DNA from: Deltaproteobacteria bacterium
GTDB lineage: Bacteria > Desulfobacterota > DSM-4660 > Desulfatiglandales > HGW-15
Direction: 5' to 3'
Assembly: GCA_016931115.1 (NCBI GenBank)
Contig: JAFGFM010000117.1
Coordinates: forward strand, 1 to 32,862
Length of the DNA stretch: 32,862 nucleotides
Both the position numbers and the translations under genes were made by a program. Numbering within the stretch: position 1 is the stretch's first letter; each line of letters opens with the position of its first letter. A model generated the notes under the pieces. It did no database searches, was not told where the DNA came from, and was given only the letters and a program-made list of their open reading frames with translations. Shown here piece by piece: positions 25,237 through 32,826 of this stretch.

Positions 25237-27882
25237 TTATCTTAACACCACCCTGTTACTGATCCCAAGGGCATTCAGCTCCGCACTCAGTTCATCTGCC
25301 CCTGCCTTTGTAATAAATGCACCAGTAAGGAGGCTGTCAAAATTTTCATCAGCAATGATATATGGTGCATAACAATTTTCTTTCAGGATATTGATCATGC
25401 CTTCAAGGGCCTCCCTGTCAGTAAAGCTCCCTGCATAAACAGCATAGGCGCTCTTTTTTATCTCACCATCCTTTATGGCCTTTTCATTAATATATGCTTC
25501 TGCATCCGCTTTATCAGCGAACTCACCTGAATATACCCTGTACCATATCCCCTTTTCACCAAGGTTTACCTTTACCCAGAATGAAGCAATCCCTGATTTT
25601 GCATAGTGATCAATCGCACGCCCTGCCTGCTCTGTGCTGTTAAATGAACCCAGGTAAACAGAATATGGGAACCTGCCCTCCTGATAAATCATTTCTGTCT
25701 CTGTCTCAGCAGGGGGTTCGGGAGTTATATCGGGTTGTTTCTCTGCAATCTTTTCAGGAGTAGCCTTCTTTTCAACAGGCGCTTTCACATCTGCCATTGA
25801 GTCAGGCACATCTAACTCATCGAGTTTTGCTTTGGGTCTTTCAGGCCCCTGCTGTTTTACCTCTACCGGTGTTTCAGGGGCCTTTTTGATCTCCTTTATC
25901 TCTGGCCTTTCCGGAAAGATCGCACCCCTCTGCCACCACAATACAGCCATAATAATGATAATAGCAACAAGGGGTAAGAGCACCTTTAACAGGCTCTTCT
26001 TTTTAACAGGCGCATGCACTTCAGTGTCGCGCATATCAGCCCCTGCATATTTTTCTCTGAGTGCGCGGGGGATAAGGCCGGGCCTGACACAGTTAAGGGT
26101 TATGCCTATGATATTGCTGCTTACCCGTGAAAGCTGGGCAATGGTGCGTTTAAGCGCCCGCATGGAGACCTGTGAAGGGTTATATACCACAATGGTTCCA
26201 TCCACCTTTGCTGCCAGTGTGGCAGCATCCGCGCTGGAAAGCACAGGGGATGAATCAAGGATTACGATGTCATAGGCACTCTTTACCTCATCGAGAAACC
26301 CTGAAAAACCTTTTGTCCCAAGGAGTTCAGCCTGTTTATCTGGAATGGCCCCCCTTGTAATGATATTGAGTTTATCCAGGCCCGGTGTGATTATAACCTG
26401 ATCAAGGGTCATTCCTCCTATGATCATCTCTGTAACTGTCTTTACAATCTCTTCCCATTGAGATGTGCCCAGGAGAATATTCGTTAGGCCGGGGGACTCA
26501 TCAAGGAAGAACCTTGCGGAAAGGTCAGGATTGGTTAAGTCAGAACCCACGAGAAGCGTCCTGAGCCCTGCCTGTGCAAGGCTTATGGAAAGGTTTGCTG
26601 CAACCGTGCTCCTGCCTTCGCCCGGATAGCTCCCTGCTACTGCAATGGTCTTAATTCTCCCCTCATGGAGTATGGCCTGTATATTTGCCCTTAACCCCCT
26701 GAAGCTCTCGGACATTAGTGTCCCCGGTGCAAAATGGGTCACAAGAGTAATAAACTGTTCAGGTGATAGGACAGCCCCTTCCCTTTTACCACTGTCAGGT
26801 ATGCCCTGGTATAAATCCTTTTGCTCAACCGTGGGTATGACCCCTATAACCCTTACCTTGAGCCCATTTTCAAGTTTTTCTATTAATGCGGCAGAGTGGT
26901 CTATAGCCTCAATAATTATGACAAGGATCAGCCCCAGGATAATACCTGCTATGAGCCCTGTTAACGGAATTTTCAAATAATCAGGTTCATTGATAGACCG
27001 GGAAGCCCGCTGTGCAGGGCTTACAACCCTGATATAATCGGGGTTTTCTGCCCTTCTTATCATGGCCTCCTGCCTCTTTTCCTCTAAAAAAGAGGCTATA
27101 TTCCTTAAGGATTCAACCTCCATTTTAAGCCGGTCAAATTCAATCTTTTTATCCATGTGGAGGTCAATGTTCTCATTTACCTTCTCTAATTCCGGCTCAA
27201 GTGCCCTGCTGCTTTTTTGGACCTTCTCCTCTATCTCATTTTTCTTTACAAGCAGGGCCTCCCCCTCAAGATCAATGGAGACCAGCCGGTTTTCCTTTAT
27301 AAACCTTTCATACTCCCCTTCCTTAACCCTGAGTTTATCGTCTGTGGTCCGCTGCTCCTCATTGATATGTGCGATAACCTCATCAATGCGTTTATCATGA
27401 GCCTCTCTGTAGGATGTAACAAATGTGGAGGAGAAGGTTTCTGCGAGTTTAAGGGCCAGATCAGGGTCTTTGTCCAGCACCCTGATGCAAAGGATATCTG
27501 TTTTACCCTCCCTCTCAATAGAAATTTTTGACCTTAAATCCTCAATAACCGGGTTTATACCAGGGTCTGCTTCCGGATTTTCAGGATCAATCAGAGAGAG
27601 TTTCGCAACAACCCCTTTAAGAAAATCATGGCTCAGCATGATTGCCTGCTGTGTCTCAATGTTATCAGAAGGGGTAGAAAGAAGCCTGTTAATAAAATCG
27701 TCTGAGCCACGGTCCGGCTCGAATCTTATACTGCACGAGGAGGTATATACAGGTCTAAGGGCCTTCCATGCTGCATAGATACCGCTTAATCCCAGGCAGG
27801 CCCCTATCACGAAGACAATTGTGACCCATCTTTTTACTGCAACCCTTAAAAATATTCCGGGATTGAAACTGTTACCGGTCAA
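25237..27882 (-). CDS. Wzz/BY-kinase-like polysaccharide co-polymerase with C-terminal SPOR region
   Basis: An 881-residue multidomain inner-membrane protein. Order: TM1 (about 18-38), periplasmic Wzz domain and coiled coil (about 45-300), TM2 (about 305-325), a cytoplasmic CpsD/BY-kinase-like ATPase (about 385-605), TM3 (631-650), a Pro/Glu/Lys-rich periplasmic linker (655-735), then two SPOR-like repeats (about 737-805 and 812-881). Walker A is GSYPGEGRST, with R424 where Lys is normal. Walker A' is LLVGSD (D448) and Walker B is DIVILD (D543). The usual C-terminal Tyr cluster is replaced by the TM and SPOR tail. A role in exopolysaccharide or peptidoglycan-linked control is likely. It overlaps the HD-GYP gene by 4 bp (ATGA). 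Confidence 0.88.
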   Translation of the reverse strand: MTGNSFNPGIFLRVAVKRWVTIVFVIGACLGLSGIYAAWKALRPVYTSSCSIRFEPDRGSDDFINRLLSTPSDNIETQQAIMLSHDFLKGVVAKLSLIDPENPEADPGINPVIEDLRSKISIEREGKTDILCIRVLDKDPDLALKLAETFSSTFVTSYREAHDKRIDEVIAHINEEQRTTDDKLRVKEGEYERFIKENRLVSIDLEGEALLVKKNEIEEKVQKSSRALEPELEKVNENIDLHMDKKIEFDRLKMEVESLRNIASFLEEKRQEAMIRRAENPDYIRVVSPAQRASRSINEPDYLKIPLTGLIAGIILGLILVIIIEAIDHSAALIEKLENGLKVRVIGVIPTVEQKDLYQGIPDSGKREGAVLSPEQFITLVTHFAPGTLMSESFRGLRANIQAILHEGRIKTIAVAGSYPGEGRSTVAANLSISLAQAGLRTLLVGSDLTNPDLSARFFLDESPGLTNILLGTSQWEEIVKTVTEMIIGGMTLDQVIITPGLDKLNIITRGAIPDKQAELLGTKGFSGFLDEVKSAYDIVILDSSPVLSSADAATLAAKVDGTIVVYNPSQVSMRALKRTIAQLSRVSSNIIGITLNCVRPGLIPRALREKYAGADMRDTEVHAPVKKKSLLKVLLPLVAIIIIMAVLWWQRGAIFPERPEIKEIKKAPETPVEVKQQGPERPKAKLDELDVPDSMADVKAPVEKKATPEKIAEKQPDITPEPPAETETEMIYQEGRFPYSVYLGSFNSTEQAGRAIDHYAKSGIASFWVKVNLGEKGIWYRVYSGEFADKADAEAYINEKAIKDGEIKKSAYAVYAGSFTDREALEGMINILKENCYAPYIIADENFDSLLTGAFITKAGADELSAELNALGISNRVVLR

Positions 27883-28949
27883 TTGGCCTCCTTAACTGCT
27901 GTTGTTTCAGGCTGAATGCATTCTTCTATATGCAGCAAGGGATTGAGCACAAGGTCTATCTGAAAACCCTCATCTGTTTTTCTGCCCTCAGTGTCATAGA
28001 GTATCTCAAGTACAGGGCTCAGGGGGTGCCTCCTGTTAACAGAGATGACCCGCCCTGTAAAACCATTATTGAGCCTCACATGGGAGTTGACCGGAAAAAT
28101 AGAGAGCTCATTTAGAAATGCCTTCAGTGGCTTAATGAGAAAAAGCTCTCTCCCTGTTTCAGCTATGTGCCTTACTGCCTCATGGGGTAAATAACTGTCT
28201 CTGTATGGCCTTTTAGCGATCATGGCGCAATAGGTGTCTGCAATAGAAAGGATAGATGCAAGTTCAGGAACCCTCTCTCCTTTGAGACCAAGCGGATAAC
28301 CTGAACCGTCAACCCTCTCATGGACGCACCTGGCGGCTTCAGCAAGCCAGGCGTATCTTTCACCGAGCGTAAGCAGGATGTGATAGCCTGATTCAGGATG
28401 CCTCCTGATTAAGGCCATATCCTTACCTGATAGTTCATCTGTGCTTTTAAGGATGTTTTCAGGGATCATATGCATGCCTGCGTTTTCAAGCATGGCGGCA
28501 AGGCCAAGCCTCATCATCATCTTCATGTCATAGTTCATGGCCTTACCTATCTTAAGTGCGGTAAAGGTAACATCAACTGCATGTGAGGCAGGGTCATATG
28601 CGTCCCTGGCCCTGGACATGGCATATTCATAGAGGCCATCAACAAGCCCCTTTTCCAGGAGTGTATGGATATCGGAAAGCAGAGGGGCAGGGGTTATGGG
28701 CATATTGCCCTTTATGGCATCAGCGGTTTCATGTGCCCTTTCCATAAAGGCCCTGAAATATCTCTCTGCCTCAGCACCCTCATTTTTTTTGTGAGGGGGC
28801 TCTTTTATGACCTGGGATACAATATTTGCAGGCGTAAAAAGGGGTGAATCGCTGAGCCTGAACCCCTCCTCCTGTTTTGGAGGTGCAGGCTGCCTGTTTT
28901 CAGCATCCTTTTTATCCCTAAGCCTGATTATATCAGAAAAGCGCACCAT
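27879..28949 (-). CDS. Degenerate HD-GYP-domain protein
   Basis: This 356-residue cytoplasmic protein has an N-terminal low-complexity/helical part (1-115), an HD-GYP-like domain (about 118-275), and a C-terminal beta domain (about 290-345: VNSHVRLNNGFTGRVISV) often found after HD-GYP. Active HD-GYP proteins hydrolyse cyclic di-GMP and carry HDIGK. Here the position reads LENAGMH, so the metal-binding HD is E155-N156. Retained features are H123, H184-P185, H210-E211 (VHE for HHE), GSGYP (215-219), and RPYR (247-250). It probably binds rather than cleaves a nucleotide or partner. It overlaps the ATPase gene by 17 bp and the Wzz/kinase gene by 4 bp. Confidence 0.88.
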   Translation of the reverse strand: MVRFSDIIRLRDKKDAENRQPAPPKQEEGFRLSDSPLFTPANIVSQVIKEPPHKKNEGAEAERYFRAFMERAHETADAIKGNMPITPAPLLSDIHTLLEKGLVDGLYEYAMSRARDAYDPASHAVDVTFTALKIGKAMNYDMKMMMRLGLAAMLENAGMHMIPENILKSTDELSGKDMALIRRHPESGYHILLTLGERYAWLAEAARCVHERVDGSGYPLGLKGERVPELASILSIADTYCAMIAKRPYRDSYLPHEAVRHIAETGRELFLIKPLKAFLNELSIFPVNSHVRLNNGFTGRVISVNRRHPLSPVLEILYDTEGRKTDEGFQIDLVLNPLLHIEECIQPETTAVKEAN

Positions 28950-29733
28950 CGCTGATCACATTCTCCACCAGTTTTTTACTGACATTCTCCTGTTTTGTGC
29001 CTGATCCTACAAGCAGGGAGAGATCACACAGGTTATTAATCCTTCTCGGTACCCCACCTGTATATTCATATATCCTCTCCACCGCATCATCAGAAAAGAG
29101 GTTGCCCCTGCCCCCCGCCTTTTCCTGCCTGAAGATAATATATCTGGCCGTCTCTTCAAGGTTAAAGGGTATAAGATGATATTTTATGGCGATCCGCTGG
29201 TCAAGCTGCTCGATCTCCTTTACCTTCTTTATCAACTCCGGCTGCCCGATAAGTATAATGGTCATCAGGAACCTGCTGTTAAGCTGGAAATTTAAAAGCA
29301 GCCTTATCTCTTCAAAGGATGCCTCATTAAGTATCTGTGCCTCGTCAACAATAAGGAGGGTCTCTTTTCCGGCCTCAAGGTTGGCAAGCATCCTTTCATT
29401 GAGCGCTCTAAGGCATTTCACCTTTGTGTCAGGGATATCCTTTATGCCGAACTGGTAGAGTATCTCCTGTAAAAACTCTAAAGATTCGAGCCTTGGGTTT
29501 ACGATTATACCTATGTCATATTTTTCTATGGGGAGTTCCCTTACAAATACCATTGAGAGTGTGGTTTTGCCGCAACCGATCTCGCCAGAGAGCATTGCGC
29601 TCCCCTTTCTCATCCTGGCTGCATAGATAAGGCGCGTGAGCCCCTCCTCATGTGAGGCGGAGAGGTAGTAAAACTCCGGGTCAGGGACGCTTTCAAATGG
29701 GAGCCGGTCAAATTTCCAGTAATCCAGGTACAT
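28933..29733 (-). CDS. ExeA/GspA-like AAA ATPase
   Basis: This 266-residue AAA ATPase is of the type found in ExeA and in exosortase/exopolysaccharide loci. The typical start MYLDYWKFDRLPFESVPDPEF (split here: MYLDYWKFDR, then LPFESVPDPE) leads to Walker A GEIGCGKTT (50-58), Walker B LLIVDEAQ (126-133), sensor-like IILIGQPEL (159-167), and a GGVPRRINNLCD segment near the C-terminus. Unlike Aeromonas ExeA it has no TM or peptidoglycan-binding part. It is the first gene of a tightly overlapping trio, and likely powers or senses assembly with the membrane Wzz/kinase protein. Confidence 0.92.
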   Translation of the reverse strand: MYLDYWKFDRLPFESVPDPEFYYLSASHEEGLTRLIYAARMRKGSAMLSGEIGCGKTTLSMVFVRELPIEKYDIGIIVNPRLESLEFLQEILYQFGIKDIPDTKVKCLRALNERMLANLEAGKETLLIVDEAQILNEASFEEIRLLLNFQLNSRFLMTIILIGQPELIKKVKEIEQLDQRIAIKYHLIPFNLEETARYIIFRQEKAGGRGNLFSDDAVERIYEYTGGVPRRINNLCDLSLLVGSGTKQENVSKKLVENVISDGALF

Positions 29734-29996
29734 CAGTCACCACAACAATATTATTTTTTACTACATGAAATACTATATTTTCCCAGTCTTTACAGGGTAA
29801 GGTAATTTATCCCTTTGGGATGCTTGTGTCACCTCAAAATAAAAACAATTATATCCTTTTTAAAACAATTTAAAAGCTGCTTGATCAGGGTTGATAAAGA
29901 AAAAAAAACAATATATGTATACTTCGGTAAAAAGATCAAAAATATTTAATAAAAACGGATACTCTTCCGGTATCCGCATTAGAAAAGAGGTAATTG
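29734..29996. other. Divergent intergenic region between the ATPase and formyltransferase-like genes
   Basis: On the minus strand a perfect TATAAT lies at 29853-29848 with only a weak -35 (17-nt spacing), about 115 nt upstream of the ATPase ATG. A small hairpin (ATCCC/GGGAT, 29809-29821) is in its leader. On the plus strand TTGATA at 29891-29896 is followed 17 nt later by TATGTA. A 7-bp hairpin, CGGATAC/GTATCCG, spans 29956-29976. Read on the minus strand it is followed by TTTTTATT, like a terminator, although no minus-strand gene lies upstream. Confidence 0.45.
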
Positions 29997-30794
29997 ATGA
30001 AACCTTGCCCATTTTATGACCCTGAAAGGAAAAAAGGGCCAATGAAGGTGGCAGCCTTTATGTCAGGCTCAGGAAGCAATATAAAGATGCTCTTAAAAAG
30101 AGAAAAGGAGCTTATCCAGACCAAGGGCAACTCCCCCTTTCATGTTGAGTTTATATTCAGTGACAGGTCAGATGGCGCATGCCAAGGGGAAAGGATCGCC
30201 CTTGAAAACGGGCTTCCATACTTTAGCTTTGATATACGCAGGTTTCACAGCTTGAGGGGTTTAGGCCGCACAGTGCACACAGCCTCCGGGCTTGAGGCGA
30301 GAAAAGAGTATGACAGGGTTTCGGCAAAACTTGTTGCCTCATTTGATATTGATCTTATTGCCCTGGGCGGCTACATGAGCGTTACAACCATTAAGGGCTG
30401 CGTAAATGTGCACCCGGCAGATCTCTCCATTTTGACCGCAGATGGAAAAAGAAGATTTACAGGCGATCATGCTGTGGCAGATGCCATCCTTGCAGGAGAA
30501 AGATATCTAAGGGCATCTACCTTCTGGACAGACCAGGGGGTGGATACAGGCCCACTGCTCATGGTCTCAGGGCCTGTTGAGGTAAAACAAACTTACCCGA
30601 TTGATGCACTTAAAAAAAATACAGCGCTCCTGAACCAGGTAGTTGACCAACATCAGGAAGAGCTAAAGCAAAAAGGGGACTGGATCATATTCCCCCGCAC
30701 AATAGAGATGATAGCAGAGGGGAGATTTGCCCTGGATGATATGAACAGGGTATATGTGGATGGAAAGCATATGCCTGATGGATACAGGGATTAA
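29997..30794 (+). CDS. Formyltransferase-fold (PurN-like) protein
   Basis: This 265-residue protein starts at ATG 29997 (GAGG 6 nt upstream; a TTG just before it is less likely). Its body resembles glycinamide ribonucleotide formyltransferase: FMSGSGSNI in the nucleotide-phosphate loop, NVHPADL carrying the Asn and His of the catalytic site, and GVDTGP carrying the catalytic Asp. It differs from true PurN. There is a 15-residue N-terminal leader (KPCPFYDPERKKGP), a longer middle region, and no LPKYPG-like loop after the NxHP motif. No purine gene is adjacent. It could be a distant GAR transformylase or a formyltransferase with another substrate. Confidence 0.8.
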   Translation: MKPCPFYDPERKKGPMKVAAFMSGSGSNIKMLLKREKELIQTKGNSPFHVEFIFSDRSDGACQGERIALENGLPYFSFDIRRFHSLRGLGRTVHTASGLEARKEYDRVSAKLVASFDIDLIALGGYMSVTTIKGCVNVHPADLSILTADGKRRFTGDHAVADAILAGERYLRASTFWTDQGVDTGPLLMVSGPVEVKQTYPIDALKKNTALLNQVVDQHQEELKQKGDWIIFPRTIEMIAEGRFALDDMNRVYVDGKHMPDGYRD

Positions 30795-30889
30795 GTAAAA
30801 CAGATGATTTCATATCAGCTGCTAATAAAATTTTCAGCAGAGCCCCCCTTGTTTTAAAGGTTTTTGCTGAAAGCTGAAAGCTTCAAAGA

Positions 30890-31795
30890 ATGGATACAGA
30901 AAAAAGGATCATAAGTATTATTAATGAAAAAGGGCCTCTAACAGGCTCTGAACTTGTCTCATATTTTAAAAAAGAGCCTCTAATGGTTTTAAGGGCATGC
31001 AAACTTGCACCTGCCCTGAAGGTGCAGACCATAGGGACAAGATACCTCCGCCTTGACAGGAGGATAGAGGGCTATGCGCGGTTATCACCCTCTATCATGA
31101 GAGAGTTTCTGACCTACTCTGTAATAGGGCTCGTTGACGATCCCGCAAGGTTAAAAGAAAAGGCCGGGCTTCTCACTGAAAGAATAGAAAAAATAAGCAG
31201 GGGCAAACGTGACCTGGCCTATAATATAGTCTCATCACTTATGAGCAGGCTGGAATATGGCACAAAGGAAAAGGCCTGTTTTATAATTACAGGGGATATC
31301 GTCTTTAACATGGCACACGATGTTCCAAGACCTGAAAGGAGCACCAAAAAACTTGTCCAGGGTTCGGACATGGACATAGTTGTAATTATAAGGGATGAGC
31401 ATGCAGACAGTATTATGGAGAGGCTTGACCAGGAGATATACAAAGAAAAGTGCAACCTTCTTATCAGCCCCTATACAAAAGAAGAGATAGACTATATTGT
31501 TAAAACAGTTTCAACCGTGAAGGAACAGCTCAAATTTGACACCTTTAAACATATGGTTGCGTGCAAGATACTTGATGAAGGCAGATTCCTTTTTGGTAAT
31601 AAGGAGCTGTTCAACCAGATAAAACAGCTGCTTATTGAAAAGGGTATAGGGGAAAAGATCAGGGAGATGGAGAAAAAGGCCCTTGAGTTCAGACAAAGGG
31701 CAGAGGAAAAGCTCCTTGGCGATAACCCTGAACAGGCCCTGCATGATGATGAATTTCTCTTTTACCCGGTAGAGGAGTCAGAGGAGTTTGAGTAG
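30890..31795 (+). CDS. Winged-helix plus nucleotidyltransferase-like protein
   Basis: In this 301-residue protein, the N-terminal 60 residues read as a winged helix (RIISIINEKGPLTGSELVSYF...). A helical linker follows, then a nucleotidyltransferase-like core with ITGDIVFN (133-140) and the metal-binding motif GSDMDIVVI (158-166). The C-terminus (about 215-285) is helical and highly charged and ends in an acidic tail (VEESEEFE). The set suggests nucleotide transfer controlled by, or directed to, DNA or RNA, but I do not recognise a characterised homologue. The ribosome-binding site is weak. It starts 95 nt after the formyltransferase-like gene, possibly the same transcript. Confidence 0.75.
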   Translation: MDTEKRIISIINEKGPLTGSELVSYFKKEPLMVLRACKLAPALKVQTIGTRYLRLDRRIEGYARLSPSIMREFLTYSVIGLVDDPARLKEKAGLLTERIEKISRGKRDLAYNIVSSLMSRLEYGTKEKACFIITGDIVFNMAHDVPRPERSTKKLVQGSDMDIVVIIRDEHADSIMERLDQEIYKEKCNLLISPYTKEEIDYIVKTVSTVKEQLKFDTFKHMVACKILDEGRFLFGNKELFNQIKQLLIEKGIGEKIREMEKKALEFRQRAEEKLLGDNPEQALHDDEFLFYPVEESEEFE

Positions 31796-31995
31796 GATAA
31801 TCAGCTCCGTCATTCTCTGCCTGCCAAGACATAGCTTTAGCGAAGGTTCAACCGCGGATAAATCTATATTTTTACCACGGAGAGCATCCGCCGTCGCCAA
31901 GGCTATGGCGGGACAGGCGGAGAACACGGGGTAAAGACCTTAATGAAAGAACCAGACCCAACACGCGTCATTCCCGACCTGATCGGGAATCCAGT

Positions 31996-32222
31996 TGCCT
32001 TTCGTAGGGGCAAACCTGTGTGTTTGCCCGCTTTTCCCTGCGCCTTGAGCCTTTCTCTCTTATTGCATTTCATTCAAAGTTGAAAGTTCAATGTTGAGTG
32101 TTCAAAGTTCATTCTTTTGCCTTTACGCTTTGAACTTTCAGCCTTGAGCTTTGAGCCCTTCTTCCTGTCTTTTTGCTTTTCATTCAACGTTCTGAGTTGG
32201 AAGTTCGATGTTGGACGTTCAT
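31996..32222. repeat. Imperfect duplication, copy 1
   Basis: It shares with copy 2 a 52-bp exact block (31996-32047), a 29-bp exact block (32047-32075) and a 38-bp exact block (32155-32192), the last extending at lower identity to 32222. Order and orientation are the same in both copies. Confidence 0.88.
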
Positions 32223-32402
32223 TCTTTTTTGACTTGCCCTGATTGGCCCGACGCAGGTAATCCACCCGCAATCCTTCATTCCCATGAAAGGCTGGTCATT
32301 GATCCCGGTACACCGGGAAACCCATTTGTTTTTCGTAGGGGCGGGATCTTGTCACGCCATAGTCTGAATGCTTTTTACGACGGCGGATTATTCCCGACCG
32401 TG

Positions 32403-32699
32403 TGCCTTTCGTAGGGGCAAACCTGTGTGTTTGCCCGCTTTTCCCTGCGCCTTGCGCCTCTTGTCCAGCCGTAGTTTGAAAGTTTTTAACGAAGGCGGAT
32501 GAGCCTTTCTCTCTTATTGCATTTCATTCGACGTTCAAAGTTCAGTGTTCGATGTTGGATGTTTATTCTTTTCCCTTTGCCCCTTATTTCTTGTAGGGGC
32601 AGACCTGCGTGTCTGCCCGGTTTTTTCTTTCGCCCTTCTTCCTGTCTTTTTGCTTTTCATTCAACGTTCAAAGTTGGAAGTTCGATGTTGGATGTTCAT
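32403..32699. repeat. Imperfect duplication, copy 2 with nested insertions
   Basis: The matching blocks are at 32403-32454, 32501-32529 and 32632-32669 (extending to 32699). Relative to copy 1 it has 47 extra bp between the first two blocks, consisting of a GTAGTTTGAA...GGCGGAT fragment. The second interval is 23 bp longer and includes a GTAGGGGC hairpin. Confidence 0.88.
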
Positions 32700-32797
32700 C
32701 TTTTTATCTTTAGCCTTGCGCTCTGCACCTCATAGTCCCGCCATAGTCTGAACGCTTTTGACGACGGCGGATGCGCCTTTCGCCTCTAAAAAACATG

Positions 32798-32826
32798 TTG
32801 ACATCATCATAATAATTATCCACAAT
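32798..32826 (+). promoter_or_regulatory. Candidate promoter overlapping a consensus DnaA box
   Basis: TTGACA at 32798-32803 is followed after 17 nt by CACAAT (32821-32826), a weak -10. TTATCCACA at 32816-32824 matches the DnaA-box consensus exactly. The surrounding 70 bp are AT-rich. Any gene served would lie beyond the window end. A single 9-mer can occur by chance. Confidence 0.3.

Noticed and set aside
32074-32751. Several short frames in the 3' repeat block
   Set aside because: They translate repeated tracts such as FKVGSSMLDVH and carry no start signals.
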